From Episyrphus balteatus (taxonomy: Eukaryota > Arthropoda > Insecta > Diptera > Syrphidae), in the NCBI RefSeq assembly GCF_945859705.1, contig NC_079137.1, positions 69,400,277-69,464,276 of the forward strand: a stretch of DNA of 64,000 nucleotides, read 5' to 3'. Positions within the stretch are counted from its first letter, which is position 1; every line of letters begins with the position of its first letter. The translations under genes and the position numbers were made by a program. Below, one piece after another: positions 10,932 to 23,470 of the stretch. Below the pieces are notes generated by a model that was not told the origin of the DNA, searched no databases, and worked only from the letters and a program-made list of their open reading frames with translations.

Positions 10932-13454
10932 CTAAAAAAATACATCGAATGTAATTATTAATTACAAAAATTAAAAATGGCAGGAGAAAATGTTATAATG
11001 TATAATGTTTATTCGAAAAAAAAAGATTGGGTAAATGTTTAGGAACATTGTGTCTAAACTTTAGAGAGCGATTCATTTGAATGTGAAAGAGAAGATGATT
11101 TTGAATCAAAAATAAATTTTCTGATAAAATAAGAAAAAAATGTTTATGAATATATAAATATTGATGAAGTTTTCGAAGAAATATAGGGTCGGCGGAAAAT
11201 TCCGCATCAACAGTTTCTGACCAAGCACTCACAAAAATAGGTATCATTGGCTTTAATCAATCAATCAATCTGTCTAGAATTACGGGGTTGGCGGAAAATT
11301 CCGCTTTAATGGTTTCTACTGAAAATTACAGAATTTTTGGCGGAATTTTTCGGTTTTCGAATTTTCTGAAGACTTAAGTGTCCGAGAGAAAATTTCGCTT
11401 TCTCAAAAATTGACGGTATAGATTTCTGAAAAAATGAATGGAATTCTTCACAGTAGTACGGATTCGGAGGAAAATTCCGAGTCAAAGTTTCATGATCTAA
11501 GTACTCACAAAAATTGGTACCTCCCTCCAGAATCAAGTGAATATACAAATGGTATCAAATATTTCCGGCTGAAAAAAAAATTCACTGTATCCATGAAAAT
11601 TCCGCTTGGATTCAGAATATTTAGGTACCGACAAGAATTGCAATTACATAGTAACTTTTTGAGAAAAGAATCAATCAATTAGTGAAATATTTTATGCATT
11701 AGGTACGCACTCGGAGGAAAATTCCGCTGCAATCAAGAGATCATAAAAAACTATTCATTGCAACTTATATAGAAAAGGTATTGACAATATTTTAAAAAAC
11801 CTTCATTTTCGACAAAAATTTTCACGTTAAAAATTGTTGTTATAGATTTGTGAGAAAAATATTAATCATTCAATGAATTCTTAAAAGGGAACGGTGGAAA
11901 ATTCAGCTTCAACGGTTCTTGATCTTGATCAAGCATTCACAAAAACTGGTATTTTAACTTATTTTCTGAAGACATTAAAGTTAAGCGGAAAATTCCGCTT
12001 CAAAGTTTATGGATTAGAACTTACAAGAATATGTATTATTGGCTTCTGAGAAAAGTTTTAATCTATCAATAAATACTTGAAGAACTACAGAATCTGCAGA
12101 GAAATCCGCGTCAGCAGTTCTAAATCAAACACTCACAAAAAATTGAATTTTCATTTATATAGGAAAATATCAATATATCGATGAATTTTTCGAAGACAAA
12201 CTGACACAGAGGAAAATTCCGCTTCAGCTGTTCTCGATCAAACATTCACAAAAATTGGTACCTATTATAAATTTCTACAAAAGTATCAAAATATCGAATG
12301 ATTTTCCGAAGGCAGAAAATTCCGCGTCAAAGGTTAGGTATCAGCAGGAATTAGTATTATTAACTTCTGAGAAAAGTATCAATCTATTAATAAAATATTC
12401 TAAGAACAACGGGGTCTGCAGAAATTCCGCGTCACCAGTTCTAAATCAAGCACTCACAAAAATTCGTATTTTATATCTCTAGGAAAATATCAATATATAT
12501 CTTTGAATATTTCGAAGACAAACAGAGAAAAATTCCGCATCAAAGGTTCGTAATCAAGCCATCAAAAAATTGATAGGTATAATGGATATCTTCAAAAAAT
12601 ATGAATACGATGCAATTTTCAAAAAATATAAGTTTGGCGGAAAATTCCGCGTCAACAATTTTTGAACAAGCACTCACAAAAATATTTATTATTGGCTTGA
12701 GGGAAAAGTATCAATCTATCAATGAAATCTTTAAAGAATTAAAGGGTTGGCGGAAAATTCCGCTTGATTGGTTCGGTATAAAAAAGGACTAAGAATAACC
12801 ACCACTAAGGTCTAAAAGGACCACAAAAAAATGTTGAAAAAGATAAAAATGTATAAATTAAGCTGTTTTGTTAAGTTAAGGTTCTTCGAACTTAAAAAAA
12901 TATACATTTAAATAATTTAAATCTTAATAATTATAAAAATAACTTAAAAATAATAATAATAAAATAAATAAAAATAATAAACAATTACATAAATAAACTT
13001 ACTTGATATTACACACTTTGCCTTGCCTTTTTTTAAATATTGATTTTGGTTATTTTTATTTAAGTTCACTTTTTTTTACATAAAAAATAATCTTTCTGTT
13101 ATTTTATTTTGTTCTCTTGGTTATTATTGGTAAAATACCTAGTTTTTTTTTTTTGTTTTTAAAAAATATTTCACCTAGAATACATACCTAATATTTTTAT
13201 TTTTGTTTACCCTTTTTTCATGGCCCAAACTTAACGACTTTTTTTATACGCACCTAGTTTTTTTTTTTTTATAGGTATTATATTTTTTAATTAATATTAA
13301 CATTTATACAAATAATTAAGAAAAACAAATAAATTTTTAAAATTAAAACCTAAAACTTAACGACACTTGTGTGACAATGTCCTTTTTTCATACTGATAAC
13401 TCGTATAGCGAGGATAAATAGATTTTTTTCGTATCTTATTTTTTATATTTTCAC
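10932..13454 (-). other. Intron 15
   Basis: It contains the GCGGAAAATTCCGC tandem array (11180-12790). The flanks at 10,932-11,170 and 12,800-13,454 are plain AT-rich DNA with nothing recognised. Confidence 0.6.
11180..12790. repeat. Tandem array (~110-bp average unit) built around palindrome GCGGAAAATTCCGC
   Basis: Five exact copies of GCGGAAAATTCCGC sit at 11192, 11291, 11985, 12637 and 12750, with about nine diverged copies between them. Typical unit: GCGGAAAATTCCGC, a TTCAACGGTTCT block, GATCAAGCACTCACAAAAAT, a TGGTATTATTGGCTTCTGAG block, then a TATCAATCTATCAATGAA block. Spacings between cores are mostly 100-130 bp with two near 180. The units differ much more in their spacers than at the palindrome. 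Confidence 0.85.
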
Positions 13455-14987
13455 TTCGTTGAAATTACGAGCGGAAACGTATTGTGTAGTGCGTTGTCTA
13501 GCAGGACTACTCGCCACACTAAATATCGTTACATCCGCCGACGACGTCAGCGACTCTGGATCTTCATCCTCACAAAAAGTGTAATCAGGATCAACATCTA
13601 TACTTCGACAGCTGCTAGTCCTTGCACTGGTGATGTTTCGCTGGTTGGAAAATTTCCGGCAATTAGGATACTCCGAGGAGTCCTTTTGTCTATGGCTGAA
13701 TTGGCTACGTTGAATCATTTCGCTATCTGAACTGATGGCCAAGTCATCGCGATGGGTGTTGGGCAGAGATGATGAAAGTGGTGCTGGTTTAAGGACATCA
13801 GCATAGACAACTTGATTGGATGATGGCAGCACCACACAGGACGATATGTCATCCTCTTCGTCATCAGAATCGACTTCCTCGTCGAAATCAACATCATCAT
13901 CGTCATCATCATCATCATCTTCTTCATCATCATCGTCCTCTGAATTGCGATGATGTTTTATGCGTCGCTGATGATGATTATAATGCTGCAGTTGTTTGTT
14001 ATAGCGGCTGCTGTCATAGGTTTCCACATTTGACAGATGCCTCTTGAGGCTGGTTCCGCATATCCGTGGAATCGGCCGGCCATCTGTTGTTGACTTGGCT
14101 TTTATCTCTTTGAAATTTCCCTGAATTAATTCATGACTAACTAATCGACTACTGATAGCGCCACCATTATTGCTACTGCTACTAATGTGCTCGACCGGCG
14201 AAATTGGCTTGAAGGCGCTATTTTCGTTTAGGAAAAGTCCTGCTGCCGACCTTAGTCCCAGTTGTGATGATCCATTACAAGTAGCAGCGGCGGCGGCAGT
14301 ACTGGCCGGATTTGAATGCTTGAGTCGATGTTTGGATCTGATTCCGGCCACAGTTTGTGATGGCTGGAAATGGAAGCTGTGATGCTTTCGCAGAGGCAGT
14401 CGTACCGGCCGGGTGGTATAACCGGGATGATGCTTCTTCGATGTTTGATTTTGATGTTGTTGCCGCGGATGTTGTTGCTGATGCTGCTGTTGTTGATACT
14501 GGGAATGGGTTGAATTATTCAAGGCCCCTAGAAGGACACTACTTCCGTTGGTCTTTCTAATGGAATCCATGTCTGTTGTAGCGGTAATTGATGCTGGATG
14601 TGAAGATGGATCTTCGCTGCTCACTTCGCCATCCGTTGCTGATCCACTGCTCGAGTTTGTTGGTTGTGGAATTATTTCTTTTTGTTGCTGGTTGTGATTT
14701 TGGGAATTATTGGATATTAGCATTTGTTGCTTAGTACTGCTGCTGTTGGTTGTGGAGTTGTTGTTGTTGTTTTTGCTTGGCGAGATTGACGATTTGATAG
14801 CAACTGTTGATGGGTGAGAGAATTGCGAGGACGTGGACGAGGCGGTTCGATGAATGCGACTGCTGCTGGATTGGCTGTGGTTACTGGCACTGGTGCTTCC
14901 GCCACTGCTGCTGGCACAACCGGATGATGATGATGTGGAATGGTTGTTTGTTGCTAAAAATGGATTAGTGGTAGTATTTGGTGCACG
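13455..14987 (-). CDS. Receptor exon 15: Ser/Asn-rich and acidic cytoplasmic exon
   Basis: It encodes residues 1466-1976. It begins RAPNTTTNPFLATNN (third NPF motif), followed by Ser/Asn/Gln-rich sequence, basic His-rich parts, and an acidic Asp/Glu run (~1815-1845). SSNQVVYADVLKPAP then fits an ITIM-like [SIVL]xYxx[IVL] pattern at Tyr1860, followed by DPDYTFCEDEDPES. The acceptor is CTTACAG|CGTGCA and the inferred donor ACGAA|GTGAAA (phase 0). If that donor is not used, the frame runs only VKI before a stop, giving a natural short end. Confidence 0.85.
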
Positions 14988-17578
14988 CTGTAAGTAGAAG
15001 CGGTTTTGTTTTCGTGTTTTTTTTTTTTTTTTTTTTTGCATTTAGAAGGGTTTAAGGTTGTGTGATGGATAGGGTGGATTGTAATTGGGTTAAAATTTTA
15101 ACACAAAATGGTTATTTAATGGGAATGGTGAAGGGTAGAGGGGAAGAAAACAAAAAATTAAAAATGAATTAATGGGGTTTTTGGTTAGATTAAAGGTATT
15201 TTATTAAAAAAAAAATTAAATTATAGGGTTTTTGGTATTGATATTAAATTTGAATTTGGAGGTTAGATTTGTCCTTTAAGATTTTTTTAAGTGTGATTTA
15301 ACAAAGAAGTGTGAAAAGGTTGTAAAAGTTACGCGTTTTTTATATGCAGTTTTTTTTTTATATTTTTGTGCTTAGGTTTGTATTTTTATTTTCATTTTCT
15401 TATTGTTCCTTGAACGCAAAGGCTTCAATAGAGTTTCTTCTACTTGCTGTGACATGAGGAGAAATTTTGTATTTCATATGAAAGTTTGTGGAACGTATGA
15501 AATTATTTATTTCACCTTTATTCTGGGTTACAAAGGGGAATTTTACGATTGCTAATCAAAAAACTTAAATTTCAAGAAAAAAATGTAGAATGTAAAGCTG
15601 AAAATTTAACTCAGGAAATTTTTTTCCATATGGTCTAATTGAAAGTTTTACAATGTGAAACCCAAAGGAAAAGACTGTTAAGTATTTTCATTCAATAAAT
15701 GCTTTGGACAGTAATTATTTAAAAAATTCATTGAACTATTTTAAATGAAAAAATGTTGTTTTTTTTCAATTTTTGATGAAAAATAAAACAAAGAAAAGAA
15801 AATCAAAAAATTGCACACTTAAAAAACTATATATTCCCTTTTCTGCTAACGAATTTTGTTTTAACAACAAAAATGCTTAGAACAAGGCTAGCATTTTTTT
15901 ACATGAAATTTTTAATTTTTAATTTTACTTTCTAATTTATTATCTATTGTGGAATGAGAGTTGAATATCTTTGTTACGATCCACATTCTTCGATAGATGA
16001 AGAAATGAATTTTGAAATTTCGATATAAAAGAAATACTAAAACTTGAAATGAAAAATGCAAAAGCTACGTTCCACATTTTTTTCAACTAGTATATTGACT
16101 GTTGTAGGATGGATAATTTTTGAAATTTTAATATGAACATGTGCATAACATGCACATTTTTCATTTCACATATCATTTCATTATACTTGAAAGAGTAACT
16201 TTTGGTCCAAAATTCTCTTATTGCACTGCGCTTTAAATAAAAAATATATGACTTAAAATTTTTTTAATTAAAGATTTCACGATGTGGAACGTAAGGAAAA
16301 TACCAATATATTAAGTTTTTTCTAGGAAAAAAAGTATAATTTTTGAGAGCAATTAATGTGAAAATAAATCTTTTACCAACAAAATTATCATTATATAAAA
16401 AAAAGTAATAAATATTAATACTGGAAAAATTATATTAAATTTGTTGAAAATACGAATGAAGTTTCAGTATGTTAAATAATATTTTTCACAATTTAACTTC
16501 ATTTTAATTGATCAAGGAGTTCATGTCACATTAAATAATCAAACATATCTCCCTTACATAAACCTTGAGTTCAAACCGTGAAATATAATATAAATACGTT
16601 CCACATAACATTACAGCTTGTGAACTGTAAAAATGGCTAATGCATCAATTTGTCAGTTACACAATGCAGAAAAGACAAATTGTGGAAAGTAATTCTGAAA
16701 TCTGAACATTTTACGCAAATGAAGTCATTGATAATTTTATTTCAATCACAATGAAAACTATGCTTTTGCTACCAATAATTAAAAAAAAATGCGTAACATG
16801 AAGATATGTGCTTAAAACCGATGACTTTTTATGAACATTCATTTTCATTCGAAATGGATGTAAGCGAAAATTTGTTTCATTTTGTTTGGAAGTGAAAAAC
16901 AACTTACGTTCCACATTCTTTAATGCATTTAAAATATCACATACACAGCTTCATTACATTTTAAAATTTTTAACTAGTTAAGTTAAAAGTTTTTCAATAT
17001 TTTGAGGAACATTGTCTTTTCCCGTGATATAGCATAAATAATATAATATGTATTTAAAATTTGTTCTCATGGCTTCTTTTACATTGTTGAACGCATTTAT
17101 TTTTCACTAGGGCTTAGAACTTCTTAGTAAATTTTCATTAAATGGAATAAAAATATAGATATTGTGGAACAAAAAACCAGAAACTATTCGAAACGATTTT
17201 TTATGTTTTTCGTTTTCAACCGTTCTTAGAACGAAAAATTAACTGTGGATTGTGGATCGTAAAACCAAAAACTCTAGAGCTTTAAATTTTTATTTCATAT
17301 TGAAATATGAATTCAATTCGTGGGGTGTAATTTATTATTATCAATTATTATGGATTGAAAAACGAATACGTTCCACAACGTGAAAATTCTAACTGAGTTA
17401 AAAGAAATATGAGCTAATGTTGTGAAATGTAAAGGAAAACATTTTTTGCGAACATTTCTTAGATCAACTTAACCATTTCACACTTCTTCGTAGAGGTATT
17501 AATTAGCAAGGACTTGACATTAAAAAAAAATGAATCTTCTACTTAAAAAAAAAAAAATTATTAATACAAAATACAAAC
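14988..17578 (-). other. Intron 14
   Basis: AT-rich intron holding the TGTGGAACGTA motif cluster (15487-17377). No open frame looks coding; the minus-strand frame at 16,711-16,914 has no splice context. Confidence 0.6.
15487..17377. repeat. Cluster of TGTGGAACGTA motifs in both orientations
   Basis: Exact 11-mers occur at 15487 (+), 16066 (-), 16283 (+), 16595 (-), 16905 (-) and 17367 (-). One-mismatch copies occur at about 15975 (TACGATCCACA) and 17244 (TGTGGATCGTA). Flanking bases are partly shared (CATTTT or CATTCT after the minus copies). By chance an 11-mer should almost never occur even once in 1.9 kb. Confidence 0.8.
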
Positions 17579-19267
17579 CTCTAAACTCTGCAGTGATGCC
17601 GAACAAGAGCTTGGCGTTCGTCTTTTACATTTCCCAGACGAAGATGTTGTATTCCCTGTGACTGTTGCTGCCGACGAGGAACCATCTTCAGGTGTCGTCA
17701 CCTCCTGCTGACTACCGCCACTTCCAACTAATCCGGACACTGCACATTGCCCCGGATGCCGTCCACAACGATTCGTCGTGCTATACAAACTCTGACAAGA
17801 TGACACCGAAGCAGGATCAACTGCTGAGGGATCATTTTGTGATGAAGGCGATTCAAATGGAGATGTGGAACTTGCACCACCTCCAACTGCTGTCCCATCC
17901 ACATTCATGTAGACAGGAGTTGTTGTGTGTGATTTTGTATTAACATTGCGATTTGTTTGTGTTTTTCCTGGTGTCAACGTTGCTGGAGAAGGGGGAATAA
18001 CTGTGGCACCGGAACCGACTCTCGGAGCCGGTACCGGCGTCACACATTCATACGAACTATTCGAGATGCCCGAATCGCTGCGATAGATGCTCAGTCTTTC
18101 CGGTTCAATCAAATTGAAGTCATCAACCTTTTTCTGGTGCAGATGCTGGTGATGTCGTTTTTTATGATGGTGCTGTTGCATTTGTTGCAACTGGGGATTT
18201 GATGCTAAACGTTCCTTTTGTTGCAATACTGCTGGCGCATGATGTGTGTCCACCTGGCATTCGTGTATCTGAATTGAATCGTTGAGATTCTCATAAACCG
18301 GTGGTTCATAGAATCTCATTTTCGATTGCATCGGTGTTGCATAGGTTGGTTGGGGTGGTGCACTCGCACCAACGACATCGCCATCACCAGCACCAGCAAA
18401 GGAATGATGGCGCTTGCATTTGTTTCCTGCTCCACCAATTGTTGGAACTCCAACACCGCCACTAGCCACCACCGGTTTAATCGAATTCAAATGGTGATGC
18501 GATTTTTTATTGCCCGGAAACTTCAACGAATAGAATTTCTTCTCCCCATCCGGCGGCAGCATTCCGCCGCCACCATTTGTACCGCCACCCATTGCTCCAC
18601 TGGTATTGGTATTGGAGTGTCCTTTGGAACGTTTTGTTCGATGCATGCTGCCACCACTGCTCGTGTCGAATTTCTTGAAATCGCCAGCTCCAGCTAGAAA
18701 AGGATTGTTGCCATTATTATTAATGGCCACTGCATTGCCGGTTCCGGTGACACTGCTGCCACGTTCCACAACCGTGTACGGGTAATTGTGTTCGATGGAA
18801 TTGAGGAGTTGTGAGTTGGATGTGGAGAACTTTTGCTGCTGCTGTTGATGGTAGTATTCGGTGTAGCTTTTTGGGAAGCAATTGTTTAGGGTGTAGGTTA
18901 GTTGTTGGGGGCCATGTTGTTGTTGGTTAGGGTGGTATTGATGATCGGGGGGCGGTGGTGGAATTCCTATGCTGTTGCTACTGTCTAATATTGCAGCACT
19001 ACTTCGTGTACTTTTGATGGTGTTGTTCATTGATGGATTGCAATTTCGATTGTATTCGATGGTGTTGTAAGATTGTTGTTGTTGCTGAGTTTGTTGTTGT
19101 TGAAGTTGCTGATGATGATTTTGAATGTTGGAATGATATTGGTGATGGGTTAGTTGTTGTTGTTGTTGGTTATTGATGGTGTCATGATTTGTTGTTAGTC
19201 GTTTGGGACGTGGAGCAACACGTACCACATTGGTATTGTTATTAAAATTTGTAGGAGTCGTAGTAAA
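17579..19267 (-). CDS. Receptor exon 14: largest cytoplasmic exon, Gln/His/Gly-rich
   Basis: It encodes residues 903-1465, starting FTTTPTNFNNNTNVVRV. Features in order: polyQ/H segments, IPPPPPDHQYHP, NNPFLAGAG (NPF near 1090), basic-Gly stretches, PPVYENLNDS (Tyr1227), a His/Gln/Lys-rich run, SDSGISNSSYECVTPVPAP (Tyr1308), and a Ser-rich end. The acceptor is GCAACAG|TTTACT and the donor TTAGAG|GTTTGT (phase 0). SDSGISNSSY also contains the DSGxxS-type degron pattern DSGISNS; this is only a pattern match. Confidence 0.9.
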
Positions 19268-22200
19268 CTGTTGCAGGAGTTTATTTTTGGGATGGAAAAA
19301 AGCAAAGAAAAAATTTAAAAAAAATGTTTGATTAGTAATTATTAATATTTTTTTAAGGGAGTTTTTTTCATTTTGTTATACTTTTTTTTTTTGAAAAATG
19401 GGAAGTGAGTTTGGAAAAATAAGCGATACAAATTAAAAGAAACTTAAAATATATTTAAGTGCGATAGAATATTTTTTTTTTTTAATTACCAACACCCTGA
19501 CTTTAAGACCTCCACGATTTTCCTTTAATTAAATTTGTCATCTTATTTATTTTCAATTGCTTCTACTATTTCATCAGAGTTCGGAAAAACCATTTTTAAT
19601 AAATTTATCTATTTTGAGTTTGGGGTCTTAATTTAAAAATATTTTTGGATAATTTTGAGACTTCTAACTATAGTATATTTTTAATTGAAAATACTTTATA
19701 AATAAATTGATAAGATTATTTTCTATTTGCTATTATTTTTTAATATTCCAATTTGGTGCGTTGGAGGTCATAGTTCATTATGAAAATTAATTTTTTTCCA
19801 TAATCTCAATTTCTAAATTTTTTCTTATTGAAGATAAGCAAATGAAAAACATTTTGGACCTTTTTATGATTAAGGTCAAAGTATTTCCATAAAAATATAG
19901 TTTGAAATTTTTGGAATACCTACTTTATTTTCAATTCCTTGTGTGGAATTTACAAAATTTGTAAAAGTTTTAGACTCGTGACTTAGGAGTCAAGATATTT
20001 TGGAAAAAAAAAATGGTTGGTAGATACTTCTTTTGACCCCAATAAATAAATTAGGATAAAGTAGGTACTTAATTCTTAATTTGTTGAATAATCCATATTA
20101 TTCTTAGCTTCAAATGATTCAGATTAATTAGATTTATAGGTGGATTTTTATAAACAACGAGGTCATAGCACTTGTATAGTCATAATACCTACTCAGGTAA
20201 TGATCTAAAGTGATTTCTTAGCTGTTTTCTGATTTCGATAGTCAAAGTCAAATCAAATTTGAATTTTTGTGATAAATTTTTTCGGCTTATGGTAAATTTG
20301 TTCGTGATATCATTTTTTTTGTATCTATTAATAGGGTCTTAAATTTATTTATACCAAATTCTTCGGTCTAAGAATGTATTTTTACTAATCTTCTTTTGGA
20401 CCTCTAAAAAATACAAAATTCGATTGAGGAAAAATATAAATTCAAATCAATTTAATAATTTTAATAGTATATAAACTTATCAAGGCTAGGGTCATTATTT
20501 TAATCAAGCTAAAATCTAATGCAGTTCCAAAAATATTGCAAGATTGTATTATATATTTGCAAGGAGTTTTATTCACTTTGCTCCAAATATATATTCAAAA
20601 CATTTCTGGATCTGCTGACAAAAAAAAAACATGGGTCTCAAGAAAAACACGAGTTTCCAGTTTTTAAAGTTCAAAATTACGGTCGAAGGGCTTCGTAAAA
20701 TAAGGGGTTCATTGGATAACAATGTTGTTTTACTTTTAAGCCGTTAAATATTTAAAGGGTCTTAACTTTTTGTCTTTGAGCTTAAATCAGTTTTTATTAA
20801 TTTTGTTTCTTGAATACAAAACAGCTTAGCCAAGTTTTTTTTGTTGAAAATATTGGTGTATCTGGACATAATAACTACTCAAGTAGCACACTGGTGTATA
20901 AATTGGTGTAAATTCATTAATTTTGGTGTAAAATTGAGAAATTTGAATAAAATGGTGTATTTATCAAAAAAGATGGTATACAAATTATACCATCATCTTT
21001 TCTGTGCAAAATTTCAACATTTTGTTTAAGATTCCGTTCAAAAAATACGCCGATATTCAATTGTTTTTATAATACACCATTTTTGGTGCATAAAATTATT
21101 CGATTCTCAAATGAACCGAAATGGTATATTTTGTACACTCTCTTTGGTGTAGGAAGTACACCCTGTGGACATAAAATTCACCAGACTGCATAAGTGGGAG
21201 ACGTCATATTTTTCCATGGCCGCCATTTAAATAATGAAGACATCGATTAATTATTTTACTATAATAGTACTATATCGGCCTAATTATCCCGCATTCTTAC
21301 TTTTTTTCGATTCGTTTATATTATAATAAGAGAACGCTTCTAAAAAAATGTTAAAACAACAAAAAAATTATTATTTTTGAAAAACTAATTTTTAAAATCG
21401 AAAAAAAAATCATTAATTCATTGAAATTTTTGAGGCGCTCGATTTTTAGACGGGGTAGTATCTAAAATCAGTAGATGGAATTTGTTTCGTTCTTAAATTA
21501 AGCACTCAAATTCATATTTAATCATTAGTTAATTGTATTGTGATAGAGAATAATTTATTTTCATTTATTTCATAAGAAATAGTGTACATTTTAATTCATC
21601 AAACTATTTAAGATTAAAAAATAAACTTTGGTTCAAATTATAAATCAGAATACTTTAAATGGTGTATTTTATCCATAGATTTATTGTGTATTTTTCAATT
21701 TCAAAGGATTAATTTTTCACCAAAAACCAGTTCATTTTTTAAACCACTAGCTCTATTTATATACCAAAATCGGTTTAATTTTTTAACAAGCGGAGTTTAT
21801 TATATACGAGAAAATGGTATATTTTTTATATTCAAAATGCATATCACGAAAGTGCAAAAAATACTCCAAATATTTTGGTGTATTTTAGAATTTTGTGCTA
21901 CTTGAGTAGATGTTGTGGTTATATCGTTTAATGTACTGAAATTAATTACAAACTACCTACATAATTGAATTTTTTTGAACTTTTATTTTATAAATTTTTA
22001 TAAAAAATCTGGTCGTAAGAGGTCCCAAAATTATAAAATTTCAGTTACAATTCAGTTTCGAAATTACTAAAAATGTCAGAATTAAAAAATATTTTAAGTG
22101 ATGCTTTTATATTATTTTGTGCTAATTTGTATGCCCTTTTTGGGAATCAAAAATTCTGAAAAATTCAAATTTTTTCAAATTATCATGCATTTAAAAATTA

Positions 22201-23375
22201 TGAACAAAATTTAAAAGAATTCGTTGATAAAAGATGAATATAAAAATTGCGCATTTTTTTATATTATCCAAACGATTTCTGTTAGATTTTTATACACAGT
22301 TCAAAAATGCAAATTTTAGAACTCAGAATTTTGTAATAAAATTTTGATACATATTTTTAAATATTATTATTTTTTTTTAATTAATATTTATTTACAAATA
22401 TGTATTTGATCTAAAATAAAAAAATATTCTATCACACTTTGTTTTTCAAGAAAAAAAAAATTAATTTAAAAACATTTAGAGTGGAAAATTGGAAAAGAAA
22501 GATTATAATTTTTGTTTTGAAAATGTTAAAAAATAAAAAGATTATGTTGAAAAAATAAAGATAATAAGCGGTTTTTACAAGAAACGTGCAGGAAAAATTT
22601 GTTTACAATTATTTGTATTATTTCGATTCGATTCACATGTTTTTCAACTACAACAATATTTTTATACAATAATAATCTAACACAATATCAATAAATAAAA
22701 ATTAAAATAATAGATAAACTTAAATATAAAACTTAAACAGAAAACTAATAGTAAGGACACTAAAAGAAAACCAATATCACTTAGGAAAAAATCATAACTA
22801 AAACAGCATTTTGAGTTGAAGAAAGAAAATAAATTTTCATCTACGAGTTTAATTTTTCATAATTTAGCCCTAAAAATATAGTATTTATCTGTACAAGAGT
22901 AAAATTTATTATATACGAAAATATAGAAACAGAAGAAAAAATCCATTTTGATTCCCCTAAAACATCAAATTCTTGATTGTATTTTTAATCATAATTATTA
23001 TTATTTTTAATGATAATTTGTGATGTGTGTTTGATGTGTGATTTTTGGTGTGAAGTGAACAAAATTTGATAATGACATAAACATAGAACAAAATGAATAT
23101 TATAAAAAATTCAAAGATGAAAAGAAGCATAAGAAATGAGAAAAAACTATTTTTTTTTCTACTAAATAAGCCAAGAATATGACAAAATAGCATTTTACGA
23201 AATATTTATAATATGAAAACATTTAACAATGAAAAATTCAAATTAGAATGATTTCACAAGACACAATTAAATTATATATATAAAAAAAAAAAACGAAATA
23301 ATGATCGAGTAAAAAAAAAAATTATTTAAAGAAAAAATAAATTAAATAAATAAGAAGTCAAAAATAAGCAAATAC
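19268..23375 (-). other. Intron 13
   Basis: It holds the TIR element at 20875-21909. The parts 19,268-20,870 and 21,910-23,375 are AT-rich with no recognised feature. Confidence 0.6.
20875..21909. mobile_element. Non-autonomous TIR element (~1.03 kb) rich in TGGTGTA repeats
   Basis: CTACTCAAGTAGCACA at 20875-20890 is exactly inverted at 21894-21909. Next to the termini and throughout the interior, TGGTGTA and its complement TACACCA are repeated many times on both strands (for example 20,853, 20,891, 20,903, 20,950, 21,073, 21,660 and 21,874). No transposase frame is visible. Target-site duplications are not clear, so the superfamily is unassigned. Confidence 0.7.
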
Positions 23376-23470
23376 CTTATTAGGAGCCGTTTGCAGACCA
23401 TGAAATGGTAGATTCTCATACTCTCCAGGTTCCGTCAATGGATCCCCCAGTGAAGATGACTTGTCGTGTA
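23376..23470 (-). CDS. Receptor exon 13: contains a YENL motif
   Basis: It encodes residues 871-902: IHDKSSSLGDPLTEPGE, then YENLPFHGLQTAPNK. YENL fits the pYxNx consensus bound by Grb2/Drk SH2 domains. The acceptor is AATTATAG|TACACG and the donor AAG|GTATTT (phase 0). Confidence 0.88.

Noticed and set aside
11180..12790. Regularly spaced palindromic repeats resembling a CRISPR array
   Set aside because: Eukaryotic context, variable spacing, spacers related to each other, no cas genes; it is a tandem repeat.
13482..14917. Several + and - open frames inside exon 15 (and similar ones in exon 14 at 17,665-18,697)
   Set aside because: Other-frame shadows of the real coding frame in GC-richer exon sequence with trinucleotide repeats.
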